Assembly: GCF_964340395.1 (NCBI RefSeq)
Contig: NC_135553.1
Span: 14,265,001 to 14,327,000, forward strand
Length of the DNA: 62,000 nt
DNA from: Glandiceps talaboti
Taxonomy: Eukaryota; Hemichordata; Enteropneusta; Spengelidae
Direction of reading: 5' to 3'
This document shows positions 13,837 to 26,983 of this stretch, one piece after another. Under the pieces are notes generated by a model. That model made no database searches, was not told the DNA's origin, and worked only from the letters and a program-made list of their open reading frames with translations. Position 1 is the first letter of the stretch. Each line of letters begins with the position of its first letter. The translations under genes were made by a program, and so were the position numbers.

Positions 13837-14298
13837 TTACAATGAAAATGCTCTCTGCAAGATATAAGTTTTTAAGCGTCTTTTGAAAATGTTAACATTG
13901 GGAGAGGTTTTCATATCCAAGGGTAAGGAGTTCCAATGCACAGGAGCTCCTGAAGAGAAGAAGCGGTGACTGTAGGAAGCCAGATTCCATCTGGGTGTGT
14001 GCAGAAGGCATTTATCCGATGAGCGAAGAGTGCGTGATGAAGAAAGAGGTGTAATTAAGTTCCTGAGATATTGAGGAGAGAGTCCATTGAGGACTTGATA
14101 AGTGATGAGCAAAAGTTTGAACACAATACAATGGGGTACTGGAAGCCAATGAAGTTGTTTTAGAATAGGGGTAATTTCTAGTGTGGGTAACAATCCAGAC
14201 ATCAACTTAAACAGACAATATAAAACTGTTCTCCAATCTGTAATGGCCGTACATCTGATGGGAAGAAACCAATAACACAGAGACCATATAGAAAACAA
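13837..14298 (-). mobile_element. 3' end of a non-LTR retrotransposon (LINE) RT ORF
   Basis: An open frame of about 153 codons ends at a normal stop. It carries the conserved C-terminal region that follows the reverse-transcriptase core in CR1/L2/RTE-like LINEs: LKQLHWLPV near residue 47, then a long FKLLLITYQVLNGLSPQYL stretch, LRSSDKCLL, and the ending WNSLPLDMKTSP...FKRRLKTYI. The catalytic RT core and endonuclease are absent, so this is a 5'-truncated dead copy. A 65-bp piece of the same region reappears at about 38895 and 61612. Confidence 0.85.
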
Positions 14299-17200
14299 CC
14301 GAAAAAATGACTACCTGGACTAGACACTCACAAAAATATAAATCTACCTATCTCACCTATTCTAAAATTGAGAGTAATCGGAACCACACATTTGTTTTTT
14401 GTAGGCCTTAGCTAGCTTTGGAAAGACAGTTAGTGCCTCAGTAAGTGTAAATTCGTAACCATAAACCAAAGACACAAAGATGACAAAGTGTATAATTACG
14501 AATCCAAAGAATGATTCAAAAAATCGATAGAGTCGATTGCATCTAGGGTGATATCGAGGATTTTCGTATCTGTCAAAGGGCCACTGAAGGACACTTCGTT
14601 GGGCATATGTGTACGACTTTCGACTACGCGTCTACTATCTGCTGCTAGGCGTGAATAGATCAACCGTTGATTTTGTTTCAGAAGTTAGTTCAACCACCAT
14701 TGTGTAACTCAAAATGTGTATCAGAAACTCTTTATTATTCAAAACGTGTATTTATCAGGATAGCCTTGAAATCTAACAAATATTTTTTTTTTAAAAACTA
14801 ACAACTAAGCTAACTGAATTACCCCCTTCACATATCGACTTCCCATAACAACATAATAGACATCCATCTAGTTTTATCAAGTGAAAAGCGGGATATGAAT
14901 CAGAAGTCGCTGATTGAGTAAATATTCAGAAAACTTACAATTCAAGAAGGGAGTACAACTGTGTGAATTACAGCAAACGGCAATACTGAACACATTCTAC
15001 CTCCGTCACCTTGTAGCCTTCCGTCGATGTTTGCCATTATTAAATCACTGCCATGTGTTGGCCTTTGCCAGTTTACACCGTACAGTTCAAAATCGATTGC
15101 CCTTTCGTCACTTATTTTTACGTTAGCATTTTTTAAAAGACTTGCAGCGCGCCCCTCTTCATAATTCAATTTAGGTTATAATTAGAGTTGAATACACGTG
15201 AGGCCAGAGTGCATGCACTATGATAAACCAAAGCCGATAAATCAACTGCTCTTGTTTCGCCTTTTTGTTATCTTTAAGAGAATACATACCCCCCCCCCCA
15301 ATAATTGCCGACATGTCTTCGTATAGCAACGTTGATATGAAGAACGGAGAAATGAAACGGGTGATCAATCATCGGTCGGCCGACGAGCATCCGTTCGTGT
15401 TTTATTGAAAGGACGTTAGGACAATTAACAAACGGCTCCTACACAGACCAATAGTAAAATTTGGAACATCGACCGTTATATATTATGCGTAAAGGCTGCA
15501 CGCGGGGAAAACACAGACGATAGCATATGAAATATGGTTTTTCACTCTAGGGAAAAATGCTGTGAGGGTACGTACGGATGAAAACCCGACTATATTTAAA
15601 TTAAAATACGATACACCGCAAAAGATGTTGTTGCGATATTGTGTTCAATTACGCCGTACAATCTAGGTTCCATCAAGCGAGCTAATCCGTGTATTAGAGC
15701 ACACTCGTGGCTTCTCACGCAAGCTGAGCTATCTGAAAGGGACATGATAGTGTAACAAGTCGACAAGGCGAAAACAACAATGATCGCATTTCACGTGGAA
15801 TGAAACATTTTTATCTGAAACAGGTGTTTTAGAAATCCACACTATCTGTAAGAAAACTAGTAATAATTGTTGTTGTTGAAATAAACATAATCCTGCCATT
15901 GATACGGGAATGTAATATACGTCGTCTTCGTGACCACAACTTGGGGTCGACCTAAACCGAAATTTAATAATTAAATTCTGAGTTTGCGTTTGTGGGAAAC
16001 TTACAATGTGTGCTCAATGCCCGCTATGTATATTCAGTTTTAATTGTCTATTTGAATGAATTCGGCTGAATATGGTTGTATGCCATAAAGTTTAACCACT
16101 CCATCGCCTAGCACTCATACCATCTACATTATCTGATGGAAATTCTTGTGTATTTACTTGGGTTATTAAACCTAATGTACGTATGATGGGTTTGTAGATA
16201 CGTCAAAACCATGGTACTATAGCAATATTTCAAACCATTCCCGTAAAAACTGAGTGTCAATACAATTTTAATATATGAACAAATTGAATAGCGTCACTAA
16301 TTAGGTCCTCAGTCTACCAAAGTAATCGCCATACAGAATCTTTCGTGGTCGACATGATCACAATTTCCTATCTTTGCTGACACTTGATTTTCCGTTCTTT
16401 TTTTTTTTTAGAGAGAAACGCCTTCGTTATGCTGACAATGTCGAAGCAGTTCACTTTAACCTAGATGTTAGATGTGGGTGTGGCAACAAATTCTATGATC
16501 GCCACACATGACGAGAAAATTACGAACGTCGATATCGCTCGTTTTAATTTGGCGGGAAAATGGTTGGTAAATAAACATTAAGAGGTTAATTATGTAATTT
16601 ATTTCAAGTTTCGAATATTTATTTTGGAACAATTTCTGTACACATTGGGGTTGCCGCCGCTCACGTTGATTATACATATAACAAGCCAGGCTGTTTAGAT
16701 TTCGTTGAGCATGATGTAAGCTTACCGGTGCAGGATAAAGATGGCTGCGGTACATGTACTAACAGTACATTGCATACAATGTCATTGGCGTTTGGCAATT
16801 TGAGCACACATGTTAAATATATTTAGGTAAAGGGTTTGAGTACAACTTGATGAAGAAGTGTCATTTTTTAAAACTAAAAAAAAAACAAGGAAATACGATG
16901 ACTGATTAACCGAAATAAGGTACCGGTGCTTGCTCAGTACCTGTACGGTTGCTCACTTTACGAGTATAACACGGCTAGCCCACTTAACCAATCAGGGGCC
17001 TGGATTAGCAGCGACTTATCTATAGTTGGACACACGCACTCTTGCTCAGCCATAAACAATTGCTAATTTAGATACAGTAACATTTTTAAGCAACCTTGTT
17101 TATTCCTGCAAATTTTGTAAAATTAATAAAACGCGTAAAACGCATTTCAACATTTTGTAAACCGGGGTGACCGTTCCAATAATTACTATATTGATACTAC

Positions 17201-20036
17201 ATTGTATAAACCCCATACGTCGGAATATACGACAAGAGAAATGTATATTGACAACAATATCAAACATTGAAGATATCGAGGCCTATCATGGCCGCCTGTT
17301 CATTATTACTCAGAGTTATAAATGTATTAAGGATGTTTTAAAACATATTTCTTTAAAAAAAAGCTGAGTTGTGCTTATATGCGATGTGCGTTGTTTCTAA
17401 ACAGGAGAAGTGAACCTGAATGTGGTTCTTTTGGCAGACGACATTTTTCAGGACCTGTCAATAATTGACAGTAACGCTTTAATTGCAGCTGGTGTAGTAC
17501 TTTCTTCAGTTCCCGCTCTTTTTTACTAGTTGTTTTTTGTTTTGTTGTGACTGGGTTTTTTTCTTTAGTTTGTTTTTGTTGTGTTTTTGTTTCATTGGCA
17601 TATGACTTTTTTATTAAAAAAATACAATAAATTTTAATTTACTAGAGTTTGTAGGCTAAACCAACATTATAAGCTTATGTATGTCAGTGGGTTTTCAAAA
17701 CGTCATTTTCCCCATTGTGGTTTTCTTTCTGAGGGGAGGGGAAATCATACATTTCATTTCATTGATTAAAGATAGCAATTGTTACGGATGAGAGAATACA
17801 ACTTTTTAATATTCGCTAAGTTTTGATGTTTTGCGAGGTCACCGTGAACTCTCAGCTGTCATGAATTAATACTTAGAACAAATGTTTGCATATCGCGAAT
17901 AGTACTCTTCTAAGGTGACAACATTAAGTTATTATAAGATCAACAGTGTCAAATAATGACTGATTACAGACAGTTGGAAGAACAATGACGTGATCACATT
18001 GTTTAGCTAGTTTTCATATTTGTCAATATCATTTGCATTGACTTAAGGCGACGGCAATACTTCCGTTTTAGTCATTTATGGTGCTGATTACTTTATCACC
18101 CAATCATTTGAGTATTGTATATTTTATGTTTAATAAGAATTTAATGGAATAATAAAATTATGGATTCACTTTTTGGAAGAGACGGTCTGAGGTCAGGAGC
18201 TTCGATCTGCTCCGTGGTCACTTCTAAATGATCCAGGTTAACCATGAACATTGTGTGTAGTTTGAGCTAATTCCCTAAAAGTCCAAGTCGATCCCGTGTA
18301 CAGAGTGGAGAGATAGAGAGTAGCATTGAAGGGGGTTGCGTTAACAGTAGAGTTAACCCTCTCCAATTTGTTACACAACCAAAACATTTTTTTTTCGTAG
18401 CTAGGAGAAACTTACTACTACTACGTACAATTTCTTTCGTTGACATATTGTGTTGAGTACGAATTCATCCAATAAACGCCCTATGGCAAAATTAACTTCA
18501 TAATTTGTTGATCGTCATGATTCACTCAGGGAAGCACAGAAAGACAAATGAAAGTCTAGCTACAAATAGCCGTTAGATACACTGCTGAATATGTACTGGT
18601 TTGTTGACATTTAGATTAATATTGGGTAGGGTAATTATAAAGAACTATTTTTGTTGTTGACAGGGGAGGGGGGGGGACTCGGAGTTTTGTCTCCACAGAC
18701 ACTCCTAGGTGGTGCCGGTGGACGCGTTCAAAATATCTGTCTGTCGGTTAAATTTTATTTTTGAGGATATTATTCGTTTATCTTGACAGAATGAGCCTGA
18801 AATTTGATTTTGAGAGTTAATTCACCAAAAGACCAACAACTCATAGTAGAAATCAAACAAAACATGTGCGTAGGGATGCATCAGTTTTTCGTTTAATCTC
18901 GGACCACTAACGTCAACCTAGGAGTGTCGACGTCTGTGTAGTGGTCTGAGGTTTAATCAGTGGAAACGACAAACAGTCTAGCAAAAGTAAAATACTGTAA
19001 TACTATGAGAAAATGAGAACAACATGTGTGAATTGGTTAAAATCTTATTAATACCATTGTTTTTCAAATTGATTGTTATCATAAATGGAAGCTATGGTTG
19101 TATTGATATATATATATGATAGCTATTTTAACCCAACCCCATGGCCACTTCATCCCCATCCCCTCCACCCCCACCCCCACCCCCACCCAACTCTTTTCCC
19201 TTCTATACCCCTTCCCCGTACGAGATATATACAAAGAAATGTATAGAAGTGACTCTCATCTTAAACATTTATAGAAATGAGCAATTCTGCGATGAAAATC
19301 ATTTTGTTTGTTGCCCCCAGAATAAAGTAAGGGAGAATAGCATTCGATAAATGGTGACGACATGCTGGATGAGTTATTACCGTCCTTTCTCTTCCTATCA
19401 GCGTGATATTGTGTGTAACTTCGGCTTGACCAGTTTATTGCCCCCTTTTTTTATTTTTTCGAAGGTTTCATTTTGACCACTTGACTTACTCGTACATGTC
19501 TAGACCATATGCATGTCGTAAAAGTGACGGCTGGTTCTATGTCCGACGTCTGGATTCGTTGTCAAGTGCAAACACTAAGGATTAGTATATAGTTGTACCC
19601 AAGTAAAAGTGTTTTCATAATCGGGAATATCTACTTGAATTTGTGTATACTCTCAGTTCAATAAATGGCTTCAAACGAACGACTACAAAGAGTTCGCATT
19701 TATGGGTGCTTCGTCGGGGACTTAACAACCGACAGTAAACGTGCGTGCAAAGTAAGAGGGTGGTCACGTAACACAAAGACCGTGGCACTGTTGCACACAC
19801 AACAGCAATAGCCGGAGCAATAGACTTCATTCAAATTTCATCGCCTGCTCGATTATAAACTCATTAACGCTTACATAGCTTGTAAAATAAAATAAAGGTA
19901 TAATTTAGTCAAATGAAATAGCTTTTCATAGAGTTAGAGGTGAAGAAGTACATGTTTCAGTACACGTATTCAAATTTAATTGACCCTACTCAGTGTTGTG
20001 TGCGCCAAACTTCCGCTGATGTACAGTCCGTTTCCA
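14299..20036. other. No gene seen
   Basis: About 5.7 kb of AT-rich sequence with only short frames of random composition, apart from the CCCCAC tract at 19.15 kb. Confidence 0.55.
19154..19188. other. CCCCAC tract; G-quadruplex motif on minus strand
   Basis: Repeated CCCCCA units give at least four G-runs on the minus strand. Confidence 0.6.
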
Positions 20037-20307
20037 GTTACCGTTAACTGGCTCTGTTTGATCCAACCACTTATACAAAATCGTAACTTCTTGCTACATT
20101 TTGTCTAAATGAAATAAACAATTTAAACGTATTGCAACTAGACGCAGACACGCCGACGAAAATATGTTGATGTCTGCATTTGATGTTTGTGCATTGTGGT
20201 AGTTAGTTCATTTCATTTTAGATAAAATGTTGCCATCAAAGTGTAGCATGTGCAGTTTCTTCTTGGTTTCTGCGTAGTTGTATCAAACAGAACCGGTGAA
20301 CGGTAAC
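20037..20307. mobile_element. MITE, GCTCTGTTTGAT family, copy 1 (271 bp)
   Basis: The left end GTTACCGTTAACTGGCTCTG pairs with the right end (reverse complement GTTACCGTTCACCGGTTCTG), continuing into TTTGATxCAAC. Subterminal GCTACATTTTGTCTAAATGA is also mirrored on the right. Confidence 0.8.
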
Positions 20308-21939
20308 TTAAAATGTGCTATATTCATAATACATATGACGTTCAGGAAATAAAGATCTATTTTTCAGTTATAGATAATATACTTCTGCAACTTAAAGACT
20401 CTCAAATATTTTACTGAGATCGACACGAAATTTACCAGGCTACAACTGCTTTAAAAGTATTTTTAACAGGTTGTCGCGTGCCGTTATTTCAATATTTTAA
20501 AGAGCAAGCGATATTAGAAACTACAATATGACAAAGCTTTTGTGATTATTAATAAGGAGAGTATGTTAGTATGGCCGCTTTGACTGCTTTAAAACACCAA
20601 TCTGAACAAAATTCCCGAGATTGTATTATCAGTACACCGTACAATAACATCATGATCAACGACAAATAACTTTTAAAAAACACGATAAATTCCACTCCAA
20701 GTTTTTTCAATTGTTCCTATGCAGCTTTTTTTCTACGCTCGGGCTCTTCAATGGGGCATCATGTTTCGTTCAAAATCAGAAATGACACAAAAATCAGGCT
20801 ACTGTTAAATATACTACTGTGTGTAGGCAGTTACGATTTAGACGGGCATGGCAATCCCGCCCAGGAGTCTGGACGGTTTGGTGTCCTCGTAAACAGCTTA
20901 GAACGCGAACTGACATCAACCACTGCCACCCCCCCCCCCCCCCACGGTCTGTCGTCCTGGCGAAGGAGACCAACGGGGTTGTGTTCTGAAACCGTCCCAA
21001 TCTCTGGGAGATACACGGAAGGTCACACCTTTAGAACTTCAACAGGGGTCTCCTGAATCCATCCACGGGAAAACTTCCTGGCTGATGTAGGAGCTCTACG
21101 GTAGAGGAGCACCTAAGCTGCATGTAGAATATTGACGTGTAAACGGAGCCCACAATTTAGCCCCCTGAAAAATAAGGCGGCGTTAAGCTTACACAAGCTA
21201 TCATCTCACAAAGAGTTTAGATGTATAGGCCGAGTTAATAGTATGGTTACTAAAGCGAAACGACTTACATACTTAACATAGTTTAGCTATTCCATAGTTC
21301 CTAGTAGTTCTACCAGACAGTGGAGTTTAGCATCTTGATGATGGCCGGTAGACCTAGAACTTCTACTTGCCGAATCAAACTTGGGCTATTTTGCCAACTT
21401 TTACGTGATCGAACTCCCCTGACCGCGACAAGTTATACACTTAGCCGCCGATGGAAGCTTGTCATTGATCGTTTAAATAAAAGTAACACATACAGAGTTT
21501 ATAAGATCTTTTACCAAACTGAAAGTATTGACAGGAACCTCTATTAAATACTCTACTATAATGTTAATTCTTCTGTGACATTACAATTATATTCTTGCTT
21601 TGTTAATTAAAAATAGTTGATTTCTTCGACATTTTATACGTAAAAAATACTATTATAATAAATGACATCATCGGATCGTTTTAATGCAGGATTTGAGTTC
21701 AGTCATTTGCAAGTGATGGTTTATACATGCATGTGTTTAAAGTGATGTTTGTGAGTAGAACTGTGACTAGCATTTTGAATATCACAAAAATGTTCACTAT
21801 TACAAAAATTACGCCCCCATAGGCTATAGCGTAGACCCTTTTTATTCCGTACCTTCAAATTGTAGAACAACTTGCAGCGAGTACAGAGTTCTCTCGAATA
21901 TTGCTAATGCATACACACGTAAAAAACAGCAACAGCAGC

Positions 21940-21970
<31 letters not shown>

Positions 21971-22630
21971 TAATTAAACAAAGACGAAAATCTAACAGAA
22001 ATTTGAAGAAAGGAAATGCTCGAATCGAAAAACCAATTAAATAACATATTGAAACTGTCCAATCTTAATTATACAACCAACTTATGGCCTGTCGGATATA
22101 ATTTTAATATCACTAAATTAATATTTCAAATTAATTATAAGGCGTTGGGATTTATTTACCACTTGCCTTGCCATGTTGGTGAATAAAGCTTATTTTTAAA
22201 GTTTTTTTCCCTGCAAAAGAGGATAAAAACAAAACACATTGTTCCCTTTCCATTTCATGATTATGGTAAACTCATACAACCACCTTATGGCCTGTCGGGT
22301 ACAATGAACCATCTGTTTTACGATCATCTATTAAAAACATTAACCGCTATAATTCAAATTTAATGTTCACCAGTCTAGTCTTATTTGTGCGACATGTTCC
22401 TTTATTCCACATTTTTTAACAGGCCGATGATTAAATTATTTATCGTAAACTTTTTAAGTTGTGAAGTATGATGGTGCAAGACAAGACTACGTGGCATTGC
22501 TCGAGTAGCCATCTTGAGATTTATCTGGTTCTTTAGCCCGTGCCGTTTTTTGTTCTGGCATGGCTAAAGTCAACGGGCAAGACCTTACCCACGATTGTGC
22601 TTCAATCAATCCAGCTGTATACGGTGGACC
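20308..22630. other. No gene seen
   Basis: The frame at 20751-21056 spans a C-homopolymer and looks accidental. The CAA array is near 21.95 kb. ACCTTATGGCCTGTCGG occurs near both 22078 and 22280, suggesting a diverged repeat. Confidence 0.5.
21928..21970. repeat. (CAA)n microsatellite
   Basis: CAG/CAA start then about 10 CAA units. Confidence 0.95.
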
Positions 22631-23003
22631 TGGTAGGATATAGGTCGCTATACGCCCCAGTCCACACAGCCATACAATTGGGGACCTGGTAGGATAGTGG
22701 TCGCGATATGTGCGCCCCAGTCCACACAGTCGTATAATTGGGGACCTGGTAGGATAGAGGTCGTTATACGCCTCGGCCAGTCCACACAGCCGTATAATTG
22801 GGGACCTGGTAGGATAGTGGTCGCGATATGTGCGCCCCAGTCCACACAGCTGTATAATTGGGGATCTGGTAGGATAGAAGTCGATTGATGCCCCAGTCCA
22901 CACAGTCGTATCATAATTTGGACCCTTGTAGGATAGAGGTTGTTATAAGCCTCAGTCCACACAGCTGTATAATTTGGGGCCTGGTAGGATAGAGGTTGAT
23001 ATT
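22631..23003. repeat. 56-60-bp minisatellite, about six and a half units
   Basis: Units start GGTAGGATAGAGGTCGTTAT and include CAGTCCACACAG and ATAATTGGGGACCT. The three central units are exactly 60 bp; the edge units are 56-59 bp. The frames it opens on both strands look like protein repeats but are not supported as genes. Confidence 0.93.
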
Positions 23004-25379
23004 TGAATGCTTTATTTAATCCTAAGAAGGCTTTCAGCGATTTAAATGGACTGTATGCTTTCCGGGGAGTTGAGGATGTTATGTAAGGCCGCTGTACCGA
23101 TATAGGTCTGTGTCATGGTAATAATTGTACAGGGCTGTGATCATAATATATTTTATGGAAGGCGCTTTAAAATATATACTGTAAGTATTATGATGAGATT
23201 ATAAGCTTAGGATTTGTGATCGTACATTTTACACTGAGTTTAACTCACACTACGTCTCGTGATAGTCTTCCATAAAAAAATCAAGAAGTTTTATTTTCAA
23301 AATATGAAAATATACATTATATATTCATTTTAAGAACAATATCAAAGTTATTATGTATACATAACTTTGATTATGCGTAGGTCAAATTAACATTCGTTAT
23401 TTATAATTGTCTCCACGGAATTCAAATACATATATAACGAGATACATAGTACCGCGTTACTCTAGTTATCGCCTTCTAGCGGTGGGTACTACAAAGGCAG
23501 CCAGAACTGTTGCAGTTAACTCGTCTAGTTACAATTTTGATTGTCTGATTGGCATATTGCATTCAAAATAAATACATTTTTTTTTAAAAACGAAGACTTG
23601 TGATTGTAGGCTATATACATTTACAAACTAATAACCATATAGATATATATCAACAACAAAATTCAAAATCACATGAGGTACCTTCAAGTAAACAAAGCTA
23701 CCCTTCCAATTGTACGATAAGGCACTTACAGACATGATTCGCACTAAATACTGTGTATAGCGAAAACATCACATCACGTGCACGTATTATGTCAACGTCG
23801 ACGTTTTCTCGCTGCAAGATAAACCAATGCTTTGGTGATGTTTACGTTCGCTTACAATAGCAAAGGATGATTAAGTATGCTTCAGTAAGTAAAACACTAA
23901 AAGTAACTCTTACTGTGCAACAAAATCATTTTAAAAAATCTATAAATTCCACTTTTAAGGTAGACTGCACCCTCGGAAATAAAATCTTTAAGCGTTTGTT
24001 GTTACTTTGTTCAAGAAAACCCAAAACCCCATTCTCTCAGTTAAAATTAAGAAAGCAATAATAAGGGGTCGCCGTACAAAAATGTGTCCAAAATTAGTTT
24101 TAAAATCATCCATTATAGACGAATACAGTGTTAACTCTCTAGGGAAGTGAGATTGTCGAAATCCTTGCAAACCAGGCGGTGAAACCTTATTTTTGTTATT
24201 ACAGTTTCAAAAGGGACCAGGAGCAAGCCTTCATTTGGCAAAAATTTGAGAGATTTGATTTCGATCGATTTTCAAGGAAATTTGTCAATGAGGTGTATAT
24301 CTACTCTTAATGTATATTAATACCACTGTTGATCCCCCTACGCCCAAATGTTCACAACTTAATTTCTTTGTGAGTTTGAATTTTTTTCTAAAGATACCGA
24401 AAATTGAGTATTTATGTCATTATAAGTATGTGTATTGGCATGTCTTGAAAATTGACATTAAATTTTGCGTTACTATTTTTGAAAACATCGCATCTTCGAA
24501 ATGGACTCCGTGTACACTATTGATAGTGACGTAACTAGTTTTTTTCAAGACGTATGAAACAAAAACTGCAAGCCTGGCAGTTCAATTTCTAAGAAAGACT
24601 TTTATAGAACTCCTAACAAAATGATACCTTGAGTATACATCGATTTTGCCTTCAGATTATTTAGATGAAGAAATCCAAATCTAAAATCCAACTTTTTAGC
24701 ATTGATTGATCGGATGTGGTACCTGACTCTAATAACGTACTCTATCAACCACCTTCCCGCCAAAATTAAGAGCATAAAGACATTTTTTAAATAATTTGTT
24801 GGCAAATCTTGACTTAATTCAAGGTAGTGAAATTCACTAACTTATACATATCTGAGATTACAATCACAGATGGGAACATGGCAACAGGAGAGTGTAAGTT
24901 ACAATAGCGCCACCAACGACTTTATCTTACAATCTAATTTACATTTACAAATTCTCGAAGTTGTGGCTCCGAGTCAAAATGTGTTCACCTATGTCTATAA
25001 TCTAGATGAGGTTACGGTCTTCCAGGAACATATCGCTATAGCTATCTGTCACATACATGAACAAAATCAAGAGTCAAGTTCAAACGCTCATGGATAAGTG
25101 TTCATAATTCGTGTCCAATTGACCCTGCATTTATGTTACTAGGCTGTTGCGAAACATTTCTTAAGTTCCTGAGTGAAGCCGAAAAATATTTCAACTGTGA
25201 TTGTCCTTGGAATGGTTTCAGCTAATGAATGTATATCCCATTGCATTCTTGTTTCATTTCTTGCACCCATCCTATAATGTATGGTGGCTTGCATTTGGAA
25301 GAAGTGAAGGAATCAATCCGTTGTCACGGTGACAATGCTCTTTGCTGTCTCTCAGGGAATCTGTCACGTGACGGTAAAC
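23004..25379. other. Downstream flank of the CNBD2-like gene; no other gene seen
   Basis: Contains the presumed 3' UTR below 25380, whose end could not be located. The remaining frames are short and AT-rich. Confidence 0.5.
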
Positions 25380-25523
25380 TCATCTGTGAAAAGTTTGACG
25401 TAAAAGTCTATTTGCACTAACTGTTCCCACGGTACTCGTCAATGTCTGATATTTAAATTCACCCCAATTCATGTAGTCTTGTAAACTCTTCTGTAATTCA
25501 TCGTTGGATGGATATGGTTGCAC
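25380..25523 (-). CDS. CNBD2: CNBD2-like exon 17: C-terminus and stop
   Basis: Acceptor TCAAATTTCAG. It reads VQPYPSNDELQKSLQDYMNW and continues to a TGA at 25380-25382 (residue 798 is the last). The YPS..LQ..L....NW pattern is typical of the end of this family. No AATAAA was seen in the 700 bp beyond the stop. Confidence 0.9.
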   Translation of the reverse strand: MQPYPSNDELQKSLQDYMNWGEFKYQTLTSTVGTVSANRLLRQTFHR

Positions 25524-26949
25524 CTGAAATTTGACAAAATAATGAGAAGATAATCAATACCTTTGTAAGCTTTAAAATTGTTCATAAAGAGGATACGTGC
25601 TCATTTTTCAATTTGAAATCTACCACAAATGTTAAAATGGATACGAGTAGATAAAATAAAGCGACACAGTCTGGATTAGAAAGGCTTTGCTATGTAACTA
25701 TGAAAAGTAGATGATTGAAAACAAAAGATGCATGGTAACTTACGTGTCGCCGTAGATGGCGTCTGATATCTTCGGTGGTATAGTCCATGTAGAATTTCTT
25801 ACGCATCATAATACACTCTGCGCCATTGCTAACAAGACTTAGACTGGGTTGATCAAAGAAGACCAATGGCGCCAAACCCTGAATATGACATTTTAAAGAG
25901 AAAGTTGTTGTTTCATTACAATTTAATGCTACGTATTATTATCATCAAATTCTTCCCCTTTTTGATTGGACGGAAGAAACTCAGAGAATGTCACGTAAAA
26001 TCCCCATGTGTAACTTAAATGATGGTAACCCCAAATTGTGAAACAGCGACGCCAGATCTGTTTATGCATAGACGTTAGAGAGAGGGTTAATGTTACTTTC
26101 AATTTCAAGGAACTTAAACAAACTTAAAAGTTATCTTTCAGGAAGATATTTGTGTAAAATTTTTCGGAAAGAGACACAAATAATAAATACCCAGATCTGA
26201 TTTTTGTGCAGATCTCACGGATAGGTGGCGCTATTTATCAAGTTAACGCGAAAGCAAATGGGGTTTAAGGTTAATATCCTTGTAATTGTGTACATATATA
26301 ACACTGATTTGGTTGTATTTCCTTATTTTGAAACTGCGTTTTTATGTCATTTTTTTTTGGGGGGGGAGGGCTGGGTGGGCTGTCAGTTCAACTCTTACAC
26401 AACGCAATATTAGTAGCCTCGTCGACCCTTTCTTGATATATTGTCTCATGACGCTGGTACTTACAAAAATCCCGCCTTTTTCAAGAGTCTGCAAGACCAC
26501 AAATTCTGGATTTTTATCCGCTTCGGTGAGTTCTTGAGGCTGGTGAGATAATAAGACAACATGGTGTAAATTTCAAATTTTGTTTATGATACACGGTAAC
26601 TTACAGCGGATCATTCCAAGACTTAGCCGGACGAGTTTATAATGATTTGTTATTGGAAAACACGGAATAAAGCTTTGAAGAAGGTATTATTTGAGAAAAC
26701 ATTCAAGACTTACCCTCTTTGCGTTATCTAAGTCTGACGCCAGTGTCCTCTTTTCTTGTACAAAGTTTTCCGGAATCGGTGCTTCATCTTCAGCTGTTAA
26801 TATATTAGGAGATACATGTAGGTATTTATTTAAAAGAATGCACTAAAACAATACCAAAAAAACATCTACGTACAGAGTTGCGTGATCAGCAATATAGGAG
26901 TTTGGATAAGTAAGACAATTTGACATACATACATACATACATACATACA

Positions 26950-26983
<34 letters not shown>

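Noticed and set aside
22487-22962. Repeat protein frames with CGLGRTYRDHYPTRSP-like units
   Set aside because: 60-bp minisatellite read in several frames at once; no start context or non-repeat domain.
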